49,727 nt of DNA from Bacteroidales bacterium (GTDB lineage: Bacteria; Bacteroidota; Bacteroidia; Bacteroidales; P3). Shown here in pieces: positions 1-8,623 of this stretch (its first letter is position 1; each line of letters starts with the position of its first letter). Location of the stretch: the NCBI GenBank assembly GCA_031262295.1, contig JAISIA010000089.1, forward strand, positions 1 through 49,727, read 5' to 3'. A program made the position numbers and the translations under genes. A model generated the notes under the pieces. That model saw only the letters and a program-made list of their open reading frames with translations. It ran no database searches and was not told the DNA's origin.

Positions 1-10
1 ATTAATTAAT

Positions 11-45
11 AAAGGGCGACAAGTAATTTGTTGCCCTTTTATTTT
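11..45 (+). terminator. Rho-independent terminator at window start
   Basis: The arms AAAGGGCGACAA and TTGTTGCCCTTT pair with a single G-T position and are followed by TATTTT on the plus strand. It probably ends a plus-strand gene lying left of the window. Confidence 0.75.
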
Positions 46-293
46 AAATAATAATTTACAATCGTAAATTATTATTAGGTCATATTAAGTCTAATAGATA
101 ATTGTAAATTTTTGATATATAATTATGCTTTTTTTTGATAAAAATTTGGTTTATATTATATAAATGATTTATTTTTGCTGTTGGAAATTAAAAAATTAAA
201 GAAGAATAAAAATTGATAAGGGTTACACAATTTTTATTTTTCATAAAAAATAAAACTAAATTTAAGTTGTAACCTAAATAAAAAATAATAATT

Positions 294-1091
294 ATGAGAA
301 ACATTTTTAAGGCATTTTTTATTGGAATGATTGCAATTTCAATAGTTGGTAGTTATGGTTGTAGCGAAGAGGAAACAACTAATGAAACTACAAATATACC
401 TAATACACCTGTCATTAATCCTGCTGAACCTGAAATGGTAGAAGTGGAAGGTGGTGCTTTTATGATGGGATGTACTGAAGAACAAGGTGCTTGTGGAAGT
501 GATCAAGTCCCAGTTCATCTTGTTAATATTAGTACTTTTAAAATTAGCAAATACGAAATAACACAAAAGCAATGGAATTTGATTATGGATACCAATCCAT
601 CAAAGAATCTTAGTGGTGATAACTATCCTGTAGAAATGGTAACTTATATGGAAGCACAAGAATTTTGTGCTCGTCTTAGTGAAGAAACAGGAAAACAATA
701 TCGCTTACCAACAGAGGCAGAATGGGAATATGCTGCAAGAGGTGGTAATAAAAGTCAAGGATATAGATATAGTGGAAGCGGTAATTTGGATAGTGTAGCG
801 TGGTATAACGATAATGGTAACAACCAAACACATCCTGTTGGAGAAAAATTTCCTAATGAACTTGGTATTTACGATATGACTGGAAATGTTTGGGAATGGT
901 GCAGTGATTGGTATGGTGCTTATTCTTCTTCTACGCAAACAGACCCTGTTGGTCCTTCTTCTGGAACTCTACGTGTAGGACGTGGCGGTAGCTATGATAA
1001 TCATTATAGTATGTGTGGCAACAGCTATCGTAATGACTTCGTTCCTGAGATTCGCTTTGGAACATTAGGATTTCGTGTAGTGTTGGATTAA
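294..1091 (+). CDS. SUMF1/FGE-domain lipoprotein
   Basis: 265 residues. A lipoprotein signal peptide ends at the Cys of GSYGC (about residue 23), so the protein is probably anchored in a membrane and faces the periplasm or outside. The rest is one formylglycine-generating-enzyme fold (about 48-264), shown by EGGAFMMGC, YEITQKQW, RLPTEAEWEYAARGG, DMTGNVWEWCSDWY, RGGSY and GFRVVLD. True FGE binds copper with two cysteines just after GGSY; here the first position is Asn and only the second Cys is kept, so sulfatase-activating activity is doubtful. In Bacteroidota this fold is also used in non-enzymatic surface proteins such as GldJ and GldK. It converges with the next gene, with 4 nt between them. 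Family assignment is firm, function is not. Confidence 0.85.
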   Translation: MRNIFKAFFIGMIAISIVGSYGCSEEETTNETTNIPNTPVINPAEPEMVEVEGGAFMMGCTEEQGACGSDQVPVHLVNISTFKISKYEITQKQWNLIMDTNPSKNLSGDNYPVEMVTYMEAQEFCARLSEETGKQYRLPTEAEWEYAARGGNKSQGYRYSGSGNLDSVAWYNDNGNNQTHPVGEKFPNELGIYDMTGNVWEWCSDWYGAYSSSTQTDPVGPSSGTLRVGRGGSYDNHYSMCGNSYRNDFVPEIRFGTLGFRVVLD

Positions 1092-1095
1092 CACA

Positions 1096-1881
1096 TTATA
1101 TATACTTTTTCCAAAAAGTATCATATTGATTTTTTTCAAAAGCGTGACAACCGAAGGGAAGTTGTTTGTTATTTAATTCAAACAAATAGCTTGGAGATTT
1201 GTCAAAGGCAAAATTTATTGCCTCATTAATGGGAGCAACATTAAGTTTTTGCTTTGCTAAACTACCTATATATACAAGGAAATAATCTTCATTGACTTTA
1301 TACATAAAATTATGCATACACATAATTGAAAGGATGTTTTTCTTTATAAAAGGTGCTTTAATGGAATGAAAATATTTGTAGTAGAACATAAAATTATACT
1401 TTATTTCCTTACTATGTGTTAAATCAAAAAACTTTTTTACCTTTCTTAAAGATAATCCACCATTACCAACACCCATTAATTTTTCATTTTCTTCTTTGGA
1501 TTTAAAATTATTAAACCAAGGGGCACCTATATAATCATAGTTTTTATTACACCAAGACAATAACTCATCTTTAAAAACGTATGCATCTACTTGATAAATT
1601 AAAATATATTCATAATCCAAAAATGCCTTATAGAAATTGGAATTTATAAGCAAGTTGCTATATGCTTGAATACTTTTGAAGTATTTTTTATCAAAGAATA
1701 CTTCTTTTAGTTGTTTTTTATGTTTTTTTGCAATTTCTTTATATTGTAATGTGTTTAATTCTTTGTAACAAACAAGAATTATATCATAATTATTAAGAAT
1801 TTTAAGACATCTTTCAAAAGAAATTTGTTCATTTTGTGAAAGCAAAGGCTTATATATCGGTATTGTAATGGCTACTTCCAT
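1096..1881 (-). CDS. DUF5672 family glycosyltransferase-like protein
   Basis: 261 residues, no signal peptide or membrane segment. It starts with a strand-like segment (VAITIPIYKP) and carries the motifs I associate with DUF5672: YIGAPWF (about 136-142), GVGNGGLSLRKVKKF (about 156-170), and a late PFGCHAFEK. These proteins are thought to be GT-A-like sugar transferases acting in the cytoplasm on surface glycans, but I know of no defined donor or acceptor. It is separated from the glycan cluster at 4.4-8.4 kb by a PLP enzyme and fabG, so a shared pathway is only suggested. Confidence 0.7.
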   Translation of the reverse strand: MEVAITIPIYKPLLSQNEQISFERCLKILNNYDIILVCYKELNTLQYKEIAKKHKKQLKEVFFDKKYFKSIQAYSNLLINSNFYKAFLDYEYILIYQVDAYVFKDELLSWCNKNYDYIGAPWFNNFKSKEENEKLMGVGNGGLSLRKVKKFFDLTHSKEIKYNFMFYYKYFHSIKAPFIKKNILSIMCMHNFMYKVNEDYFLVYIGSLAKQKLNVAPINEAINFAFDKSPSYLFELNNKQLPFGCHAFEKNQYDTFWKKYI

Positions 1882-2052
1882 TAATTTTTCTTAAAAAATC
1901 TAAAAATATATTATTTCATATAAGTGCTTAAAAGCAAAAAATATTAAGCAAAATTAATATAAATAATTAGTAATTATAGCAAAATAATAAAAATAAATTA
2001 ATAAAATTAATTTTTTAATATTTTAGATAAGGAAATGAAAACAAAAAAATGC

Positions 2053-2136
2053 ACAAAATAAAACGCTGTTTTAATTTACGGAATCTTCGTTTTAGCAAAT
2101 TATTTCTTCGTTTTAGTAAATTATTTCTTCGTTTTA
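2053..2136 (-). repeat. 21-bp tandem repeat array, 4 units
   Basis: Read on the minus strand, four consecutive 21-nt units follow the pattern TAAAACGAAG then AAATAATTTNC. The last unit is the GCTG variant, written as AAAACAGCGTTTTA on this strand. The same unit recurs in five other intergenic regions. It lies in the 406-nt gap between two minus-strand genes; the gap otherwise holds only AT-rich sequence, a palindrome copy and a terminator. Confidence 0.85.
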
Positions 2137-2174
2137 TTTTTATGAAATTATTAATGTATAAATGTAAAACCAAA

Positions 2175-2209
2175 CTTTTGGTTAGGAAAAATAAAGTTTG
2201 GTTGCCGAC
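2175..2209 (+). repeat. Double-hairpin palindromic element (degenerate copy)
   Basis: Contains GGTTAGGA, an A-rich spacer, then TTTGG-TTG-CCGAC. It matches the family consensus (TCCGTTAGGA, spacer, GTCGG-TTG-CCGAC), but both stems have mismatches, so this looks like a decayed copy. Confidence 0.7.
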
Positions 2210-2222
2210 AAATTAGTATATA

Positions 2223-2256
2223 AAAAAAAGCGACACAGAAAAGTGTCGCTTTTTTT
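2223..2256. terminator. Bidirectional terminator after the PLP-enzyme gene
   Basis: The stem GCGACAC/GTGTCGC has a 6-nt loop and is flanked by A8 on the left and T7 on the right, so it can act on either strand. It ends the minus-strand fabG and PLP-enzyme transcript. Confidence 0.85.
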
Positions 2257-2287
2257 GGTTTTATTTTAATCCTAATTAAAATAAGGA

Positions 2288-3490
2288 TTAAATGTATTTA
2301 AGTTCTTTTAATACTTGTTCAATAATTGCAAAGGTTGCTTCCATATCATTGTCTAATCCAACTGAATAACGAACCAAGCCTTCGCTCATTCCCATTTGGT
2401 CTTGTATTTCTTGAGGAACCTCTGATGAGGTTGATTTGCCTGAACAAGAAAATAGTGTGCGGAAATATCCTAATGATACAGCTAAATATCCAACACCTTT
2501 TTCCTGCATCTTTTCCATAAATAGGTTAGCTCTTTCAGCAGTGATAAGATCAATTGCAATCATACCTCCAAAACCAAAACCATCATTCATTTGTTCCACC
2601 ATTAATTTATGATCAATATGAGATTCTAAGCCCGGATAGTTAGCCTTTATTCCAATATCATTGAAACGTTTTGCCAAATACATTGCATTTTGGCTATGTT
2701 TTTGCATTCTAATATGAAGATCATAAAGATTTTTAAGTATGGATGTTGAACGATAACTATCCAAAACAGGACCAAGTAGCATAGCTGTTCCATTATTTAC
2801 ATCTATCAAAGAGTTGATAAAGTCGCTATCGGCACAAATTGCACCAGCAACGCAATCGTTCTTTCCATTTATAAACTTTGTCATAGAATAAACAACAACG
2901 TGAGCACCCAAAACATAAGGAGAGAATATCATTGGAGAGAATGTATTATCTATTATAAGTTTTGCTCCAACCCTATCGGCAAGTTTTCTTAATTTTCCTA
3001 TATCTGATATTCTAAGAAGTGGGTTAGACATAGTTTCTGTGTAGATAACCTTAGTGTTAGGCAACAAAGCCTTTTCTACTTCTTCCAAAGAGGTAGAATC
3101 AACAAAGGTAACTTCAACTCCAAACTTCTTTATGTAGTTATCCAAAAAAGCAAATGTACCTCCATAAACTGTCATAGAAGCAATGATATGGTCTCCTTTT
3201 CCTACGCATTGCATAAGAGCACAGGTTATAGCAGCCATACCGGAGGCTGTTACCCAAGCTGCCTCGGTTCCTTCCATTGCTGCTAAGGCGTTACAAAGAG
3301 CAAAATTTGAAGGATTCCAATGACGAGAATACAAATAATATCCTTGTGTTTCTCCATGGAAGGTATCGGTCATTAATTGTCCTTTTGGAAAACAAAAAGT
3401 TGCAGAATCGTTAATACTTGGATTAACTCCCCTTTCTGCTGAAGTATTAGCAACAGCATTAATTGCCATTGCAGGATCGAATTTTTTCAT
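2288..3490 (-). CDS. Cys/Met metabolism PLP-dependent enzyme (methionine gamma-lyase-like)
   Basis: 400 residues, the usual length for the trans-sulfuration family of PLP enzymes. Visible landmarks are TASGMAAI (81-88, phosphate binding), Tyr109 in TVYGGT, Asp181 in LIIDNTFSP, and Lys205 in YSMTKF, the expected Schiff-base lysine. The C-terminal RYSVGLDN is also typical. It acts in the cytoplasm on sulfur amino acids, by gamma- or beta-elimination or replacement. Sequence alone does not separate methionine gamma-lyase from cystathionine gamma-synthase/lyase or O-acetylhomoserine sulfhydrylase. It starts 21 nt after fabG on the same strand and is probably co-transcribed with it, an unusual pairing. 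Confidence 0.85.
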   Translation of the reverse strand: MKKFDPAMAINAVANTSAERGVNPSINDSATFCFPKGQLMTDTFHGETQGYYLYSRHWNPSNFALCNALAAMEGTEAAWVTASGMAAITCALMQCVGKGDHIIASMTVYGGTFAFLDNYIKKFGVEVTFVDSTSLEEVEKALLPNTKVIYTETMSNPLLRISDIGKLRKLADRVGAKLIIDNTFSPMIFSPYVLGAHVVVYSMTKFINGKNDCVAGAICADSDFINSLIDVNNGTAMLLGPVLDSYRSTSILKNLYDLHIRMQKHSQNAMYLAKRFNDIGIKANYPGLESHIDHKLMVEQMNDGFGFGGMIAIDLITAERANLFMEKMQEKGVGYLAVSLGYFRTLFSCSGKSTSSEVPQEIQDQMGMSEGLVRYSVGLDNDMEATFAIIEQVLKELKYI

Positions 3491-3511
3491 ATAATTATTA
3501 TTTAATTTTTA

Positions 3512-4258
3512 TTAACAATTCATTGCACCGCAAACATTGATTACTTGACCGCTGACATAGCTTGAAAGATCGCTTCCAAGGAATAGGCAAACCTTTGCTA
3601 CCTCATCAGGAGAACCTCCTCTTCTTAGAGGGATTTTTTGTTCCCAACCTTTGCGAACTTCTTCTGAAAGCTGAGCAGTCATATCTGTGATTATAAATCC
3701 CGGTGCTACTGCATTACAACGTATATTTCTTGAACCTAATTCCTGAGCAATACTTTTTGTAAATCCTATTATTCCTGCCTTAGATGCGGCATAGTTTGCC
3801 TGTCCTGCATTTCCGCTAACGCCAACAACAGAACTCATATTGATAATTGAGCCACTTTTTTGTTTAAGCATAATTTTTTGTACAGCACTTGTAAGATTGA
3901 AGACGCTTTTTAAGTTAATGTTTATAACCATATCCCAATCCTTTTCTTGCATTCTTAAAAGAAGATTATCGCGAGTTATTCCTGCATTATTAACAAGTAT
4001 GTCTATTTGTCCAAAATCCTTTACAACCTCTTCAACAAGCAAAGCACTATCTTCAAAAGATGCAGCATTGGAGGCATAACCCTTAGCTTTAATTCCAAGT
4101 AAAGCAAGTTCTTTTTCTAAAGAGCACATATTTTCATCTCTGTTTATGTCTGTGAAAGCAACATTACATCCTTCTTGAGCATATCTTATAGCTATTGCTT
4201 TCCCAATTCCGCGTGAGGCACCTGTGATTAATGCCACCTTGTTTTCTAATAGTTTCAT
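3512..4258 (-). CDS. fabG: 3-oxoacyl-[acyl-carrier-protein] reductase
   Basis: 248 residues, a classical short-chain dehydrogenase. It shows the cofactor motif TGASRGIG (12-19), NNAG (90-93), the catalytic Ser at 142-143, Tyr156 and Lys160 (YAASK), and the FabG-typical NAGITRDNLLLRM stretch and VAPGFI(I)TDM. The expected reaction is NADPH-dependent reduction of 3-oxoacyl-ACP in fatty acid elongation. The C-terminus GQVINVCGAMNC replaces the usual GxxxxVDGGM, with Cys in place of Asp, a mild oddity. A TAACTTTG -7 box lies on this strand at 4360-4353. The PLP enzyme follows. Confidence 0.9.
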   Translation of the reverse strand: MKLLENKVALITGASRGIGKAIAIRYAQEGCNVAFTDINRDENMCSLEKELALLGIKAKGYASNAASFEDSALLVEEVVKDFGQIDILVNNAGITRDNLLLRMQEKDWDMVININLKSVFNLTSAVQKIMLKQKSGSIINMSSVVGVSGNAGQANYAASKAGIIGFTKSIAQELGSRNIRCNAVAPGFIITDMTAQLSEEVRKGWEQKIPLRRGGSPDEVAKVCLFLGSDLSSYVSGQVINVCGAMNC

Positions 4259-4352
4259 TTTATATATTTATTTATTATTTCTTATATATCTTTTGCTTGA
4301 TTACTTTTTTTAATATTTCATTTAATTAAATAAAAAAAATGAAAATTTCTTG

Positions 4353-4360
4353 CAAAGTTA
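4353..4360 (-). promoter_or_regulatory. -7 promoter element for fabG
   Basis: TAACTTTG on the minus strand matches the Bacteroidetes -7 consensus TAnnTTTG. It lies in the only non-coding gap before fabG. I see no clear TTTG at -33. Confidence 0.55.
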
Positions 4361-4376
4361 GTAAATTTCTTAAAAA

Positions 4377-5126
4377 CTATATTCTTCCGAGTTTTAGACT
4401 TGTGAATGCAAAACGAAAAATCATTAGAAAATTATACCAAATACTTGGAAATAATCCATAATAGCTGATCATTATTTTAAAACGTTCCACATTTGATTTA
4501 AACATATTCTTTCTTGAAAAGCCTCCTTCTAAGAACGATGCTACCTTATGACGGGTTCCAATAGTGTATCTTGCCCTATAAAAAGATTCCAATACCCATT
4601 TATAGTCGGCACATATCCTATATTTTGTGTCGTATAGGGGAGCCACTTTCTTTTTTACAATTACCGATTGATGACATACAAGCATTCCCCAATGAAAATC
4701 TTTCCAACAAAGATCATCCTTTGGTTTTAGTCTTCTTTCTCCTAATATCTTTCCTTGCATATCAACAATTAGGGTATTACCATAATATATATCTCTTAAA
4801 AAAGTATCTTTTGAAAAAAAGTAGGATAGTATGTTTTTATTGTATATTGTATCTCCTGCATTAATAAACCAAAGATAATCTCCTGTTGAAAGAGATATAC
4901 CTTTATTCATTGCATAGTATATTCCATTATCTTTTTCTGAAATATATTTTGTTACAACATTGGGATATTTTTTCACAATATCCATTGTTCCATCTGTTGA
5001 AAGCCCATCAACAATAATGCATTCTATATTGTCGTAGTTTTGTTCCTCTATGCTTTTTAAGGTTCTTTCAATTACCTTTTCTGCATTAAAGGTGACAGTT
5101 ATAATTGAAACTTTTGGTTTAATCAT
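4377..5126 (-). CDS. Family 2 glycosyltransferase
   Basis: 249 residues with a GT-A fold: KVSIITVTFNAEKVIERTL (4-22), EQNYDNIECIIVDGLSTDGT (about 28-47), NKGI and WFINAGDT, where the final D probably belongs to the DxD-like metal site. The pattern resembles WcaA/WcaE-type sugar transferases that use nucleotide sugars in exopolysaccharide or O-antigen assembly. It is the last gene of a minus-strand run flippase, UDP-xylose synthase, glycosyltransferase, glycosyltransferase, with a gap of 39 nt to the preceding gene. Donor and acceptor cannot be predicted. Confidence 0.85.
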   Translation of the reverse strand: MIKPKVSIITVTFNAEKVIERTLKSIEEQNYDNIECIIVDGLSTDGTMDIVKKYPNVVTKYISEKDNGIYYAMNKGISLSTGDYLWFINAGDTIYNKNILSYFFSKDTFLRDIYYGNTLIVDMQGKILGERRLKPKDDLCWKDFHWGMLVCHQSVIVKKKVAPLYDTKYRICADYKWVLESFYRARYTIGTRHKVASFLEGGFSRKNMFKSNVERFKIMISYYGLFPSIWYNFLMIFRFAFTSLKLGRI

Positions 5127-5165
5127 TTCTTATAATTTGTATATTGGGTATTATAAAACCCATAA

Positions 5166-6080
5166 TTATTTTATTATTTTTAAAAAACAAAATCTTATTG
5201 CCCTATAAACTAATTGAAATATATTTTTCTTATATATAAGTCTAAATGTATATTCGTCTGCTTTTTTATTAATTTCTATTTTATCATTAAATACTAAGGG
5301 TAATATAGTATGAGTTGGAATAAAGAAAAGTTCTTGATTTAGTTTTTTTGTATGTGTTGCCTCTAAGGAAAGTCCTATGTTTTCAACAAGATTTTTATTA
5401 GGTAATATATTAACTCCATCCTTTGCCCAAATTGAAAAACATAGTTGATAATCCCAAGAATTTATTAAATTATTTTTTTGAAGAATAAACTTATCCAACC
5501 AAACCATTCTCTCCCAAAAAGAGTTGAATGTTTTGTTTAATATCTTAATAAACTTTTTTGTATCTATTGTTTCTAAAAGAAAGTCATATTCTTTCCAAGT
5601 TCTTCTCCAAGTAGCCCAACCCCAAATGTGAGGATATTTAGAAAAATAATAGGAAGCATCACCTCTTTGTATTCCATTTTGTAGATTTTCTCCTGAGATA
5701 ATCTTTATTTTCTCTTCATCCTTATAACGAATTAGCAATTGCTCACAAAAAGAAAAAAAATCATCATTTGGCAAACAATCATCCTCCAATATTACTCCCA
5801 TTTCAACATTTTCAAAAAACCAACTAATGGCAGAGCTAACAGCATACTTGCATCCAAGATTTTTTTCTTGAAAAAGTGTTTTTACCTCACAATCCCAATC
5901 AATTTCATTGAAAAGACTTCTTACTTTTTCACACTTTTGTTTATCTTCCTTTTTGTTTTCTCTTGGACCATCCTGAGCAATGAAAAGATATTTTGGCTTT
6001 TGTTTTTTTATTTGCTCAAAAACTCTTTGAGTTGTTTCAAAGCGATTAAAAACTAAGAACAAAATAGGGGTGTTATACAT
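5166..6080 (-). CDS. Glycosyltransferase, nucleotide-diphosphosugar transferase fold
   Basis: 304 residues. The N-terminus TPILFLVFNRFETTQRVF is followed by LFIAQDGPR (about 32-40), NLGCKYAV (about 74-81), and VILEDDCLPNDDFF (about 96-109), in which EDD is the likely metal and nucleotide-sugar site. This arrangement is seen in bacterial sugar transferases annotated as HlpA-like or GNT-I-like. A later WATWRRTW segment is also typical. The gene sits 43 nt downstream of the UDP-xylose synthase gene in the same direction, so it is a candidate xylosyltransferase, but that is inference from position only. Confidence 0.75.
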   Translation of the reverse strand: MYNTPILFLVFNRFETTQRVFEQIKKQKPKYLFIAQDGPRENKKEDKQKCEKVRSLFNEIDWDCEVKTLFQEKNLGCKYAVSSAISWFFENVEMGVILEDDCLPNDDFFSFCEQLLIRYKDEEKIKIISGENLQNGIQRGDASYYFSKYPHIWGWATWRRTWKEYDFLLETIDTKKFIKILNKTFNSFWERMVWLDKFILQKNNLINSWDYQLCFSIWAKDGVNILPNKNLVENIGLSLEATHTKKLNQELFFIPTHTILPLVFNDKIEINKKADEYTFRLIYKKNIFQLVYRAIRFCFLKIIK

Positions 6081-6123
6081 AATTATTAATTTGGTATTGA
6101 ATAGGAGTTGCTTTTATTTTGTG

Positions 6124-7068
6124 TTATTTTGTTTCTTTTAAAAGGTTATCAAAATACTCTATTGTCTTGATTAATCCTTCTTCCAATTGTATTTTTGGCT
6201 CCCATTGCAATTCTTTTTTTGCAAGCTCAATGTTTGGTTGTCTTTGTGTAGGGTCGTCAGAAGGCAATGCAATAAATTTTATCTTGGATTTGGAGTTTGT
6301 AAGGGAAATTACTTTTTTTGCAAGTTCTAATATTGTAAATTCATTTGGATTACCCAGATTTACAGGTCCAATAAAAGAATCTTTGGTTTGCATCATCTTT
6401 GATATGCCTTCAACTAAATCATCCACATATTGAAAACTTCGGGTTTGCAATCCATCACCTGCAACAGTTATATCTTTATTTCCAAGAGCCTGAACTATGA
6501 AATTACTTACTACTCTTCCGTCATTAGGATTCATATTAGGACCATAAGTGTTAAATATCCTAATTATTTTAATCCTAACATCGTTTTGTTTATTATAATT
6601 TATGCATAATGTTTCTGCACATCTTTTTCCTTCATCATAGCAACTGCGTTCTCCAATAGGATTAACATTACCCCAGTATGATTCTATTTGAGGATGAACA
6701 ATGGGATCGCCATAAACTTCCGAAGTAGATGCTTGAAGTATTCTTGAATTTGTTCTTTTGGCAAGTCCTAACATATTTAATGCACCCATAACTGAGGTCT
6801 TCACTGTCTTGATTGCATTATATTGATAATGTATAGGGGAGGCAGGACATGCCATATTGTATATATCATCTACCTCTGCAAAGTATGGAGAACAAACATC
6901 GTGACGAACCAATTCAAAATAGGGGTTATCCATTAGATGAATTATGTTTTTTTTGTGCCCTGTAAAGAAGTTGTCCAAACAAATTACTTCATTACCTTCT
7001 TTTAATAGTTTTTCACAAAGATGAGAACCAATAAAACCTGCTCCTCCTGTTATAAGTATTCTTTTCAT
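6124..7068 (-). CDS. UDP-glucuronate decarboxylase (UDP-xylose synthase)
   Basis: 314 residues, extended SDR family. It has GGAGFIG (8-14) for NAD binding, the active-site Tyr144/Lys148 pair in SCYDEGKR, and the UXS-typical segments [11 protein letters not shown] (72-82), [19 protein letters not shown] and [18 protein letters not shown]. The enzyme converts UDP-glucuronate to UDP-xylose and CO2 with bound NAD. Its neighbours are a flippase upstream and two glycosyltransferases downstream on the same strand, pointing to a xylose-containing surface polysaccharide. A TAACTTTG box at 7094-7087 lies just upstream of the start, so it may have its own promoter. Confidence 0.9.
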   Translation of the reverse strand: MKRILITGGAGFIGSHLCEKLLKEGNEVICLDNFFTGHKKNIIHLMDNPYFELVRHDVCSPYFAEVDDIYNMACPASPIHYQYNAIKTVKTSVMGALNMLGLAKRTNSRILQASTSEVYGDPIVHPQIESYWGNVNPIGERSCYDEGKRCAETLCINYNKQNDVRIKIIRIFNTYGPNMNPNDGRVVSNFIVQALGNKDITVAGDGLQTRSFQYVDDLVEGISKMMQTKDSFIGPVNLGNPNEFTILELAKKVISLTNSKSKIKFIALPSDDPTQRQPNIELAKKELQWEPKIQLEEGLIKTIEYFDNLLKETK

Positions 7069-7086
7069 AAGCTAAAAAATAAAGTG

Positions 7087-7094
7087 CAAAGTTA
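7087..7094 (-). promoter_or_regulatory. -7 promoter element for the UDP-xylose synthase gene
   Basis: TAACTTTG on the minus strand matches TAnnTTTG and lies 19 nt before the ATG, in the short gap after the flippase gene. Confidence 0.55.
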
Positions 7095-7115
7095 ATTAAT
7101 AATTACATACTTTCT

Positions 7116-8423
7116 TTATTTCAAACGATTATTAATGTAGTATTGAATCCTAAAATAGTAGATTAAAAACGAAAGAATATTCAATAGTAGCAAAGCAATA
7201 CTTGCACCTATTGCAAAATAATTACCAACTAAAAAATCGTATAGAAAATATCCAACCAAACTTACAAAAGCACCAACTAATATTTGTATATATGTTTTTT
7301 CAAAATAAGTCATAAAATTAACCAAAAGTCCCACTAATGCGGCAAAAACTTGTCCAAGCAAAAGCAAAGGAAGATAGGAAAGGACACCAGAGTATTTGTC
7401 TGGAATAAGTTCAATTTTTAATCCTATTACTACACCTATACATATAATAATACTCAATAGGGAAAGAGAAAGAAATATTAGTGCCACATAGCGATTAGTT
7501 TTTCTTCTTAGAACAATTAAGTCCTTTTCTTTTAAAAATAGAGGTAGCCAAACGAAATTGAAAGATTGATAAACTATAAGTACAATTGTGGATAGCATTA
7601 CTCCAAGATTATAGACTGCAAAAGAATCTACGCCAGAGAATTTCATAACAAAAAACTTATCACCAAAGCCAACAACAGATGAAATTAGGGTTCCAACCAT
7701 TATTGGTAGCCCTATCTTAAAATCTTTCTTTAAGAAAAAGAAATCAAACTTTGCAAAAGAGGACTTAAAGATAAATATTCCAAATATTATTGTCAAAATA
7801 AGTTCTGCTATGTATGTGAAAGCTAAACGTAAAATAGCAGCATTGCCATCAAAGAAATATAGAACCAAAATCGCAGAGCCATTTGCAAAAAAGAAACGTG
7901 TGAGATTAAATACTTGTAACTTCCTTATCTGTTCTGCTCCTACAAAGAAGAATGTTAGATATGTTGTAAAAACCATAGAGACTAATGCAATGAATACATA
8001 TAATCTGTAATTGAGATATGAATTAGCATTAATTTGACTTGTATTGTTTAGCATTGAGAAAAAGGCTACATCAATTTTGGTAAAGTAAATAACAATTAGA
8101 CTTATGGCAAGTAGGAATAGCATAGAGGTTGTGGTGGTAAAAATTGCTGAACCCTGTCTTTTCCTATCATTAATAGTGTCTGCATAGAGTTTTGTTATGG
8201 AAATATAAAAGCCAAAGCCCAAAATTCCCGAAAGAGTCATAGCAAAGGAATATAAATATCCATATATTCCAAACTCTTCCTTTGTCATTAGGTATAAAAA
8301 TACAAATATTAGGAAGAAATTTGCTCCACGAACCAATACATCAACAGAAAATATCCTAACAAAACGAGAGAATATTTCATTGTTTATAACATATTTTCTT
8401 AATAGCTCTTTAATTTTTTCCAA
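7116..8423 (-). CDS. Polysaccharide flippase (Wzx/MATE-like exporter)
   Basis: 435 residues with about 12-14 hydrophobic segments spread over the whole length, typical of the oligosaccharide flippase family in the MOP superfamily. The N-terminus (VDVLVRGANFFLIFVFLYLM, then TKEEFGIYGYLYSF) is the recurring start of these proteins. It would move undecaprenyl-linked oligosaccharide units across the inner membrane. Transcription appears to start at a TACCTTTG box at 8454-8447 and continue into the UDP-xylose synthase and the glycosyltransferases. No polymerase (Wzy) or ligase is visible here, so the pathway is incomplete in this window. Confidence 0.85.
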   Translation of the reverse strand: MEKIKELLRKYVINNEIFSRFVRIFSVDVLVRGANFFLIFVFLYLMTKEEFGIYGYLYSFAMTLSGILGFGFYISITKLYADTINDRKRQGSAIFTTTTSMLFLLAISLIVIYFTKIDVAFFSMLNNTSQINANSYLNYRLYVFIALVSMVFTTYLTFFFVGAEQIRKLQVFNLTRFFFANGSAILVLYFFDGNAAILRLAFTYIAELILTIIFGIFIFKSSFAKFDFFFLKKDFKIGLPIMVGTLISSVVGFGDKFFVMKFSGVDSFAVYNLGVMLSTIVLIVYQSFNFVWLPLFLKEKDLIVLRRKTNRYVALIFLSLSLLSIIICIGVVIGLKIELIPDKYSGVLSYLPLLLLGQVFAALVGLLVNFMTYFEKTYIQILVGAFVSLVGYFLYDFLVGNYFAIGASIALLLLNILSFLIYYFRIQYYINNRLK

Positions 8424-8446
8424 GAGAAAACTAATTTTATTTATTG

Positions 8447-8454
8447 CAAAGGTA
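8447..8454 (-). promoter_or_regulatory. -7 promoter element for the flippase/glycan operon
   Basis: TACCTTTG on the minus strand, 24 nt before the start codon, matches the Bacteroidetes -7 consensus. Confidence 0.55.
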
Positions 8455-8530
8455 AGATAAAAAACAAAAGATTAATATGTGTATCAATAATTTTATTGGA
8501 ATTTTATCGCAAATAATGATTTATTAAATA

Positions 8531-8560
8531 TTGTTGAAAAAAACAAAATATGTAAATTTG
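8531..8560 (+). promoter_or_regulatory. Promoter of buk
   Basis: TTG at 8531-8533, a spacer of 19 nt and TAAATTTG at 8553-8560 fit the Bacteroidetes vegetative promoter. The buk start lies about 64 nt downstream, so the mRNA has a leader of roughly 55 nt. Confidence 0.6.
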
Positions 8561-8623
8561 CAACCCAATTATTTATATTATTCAAAGAGAAAATAAATAC
8601 TTAAAACAAAAAAAATAGAAAAT

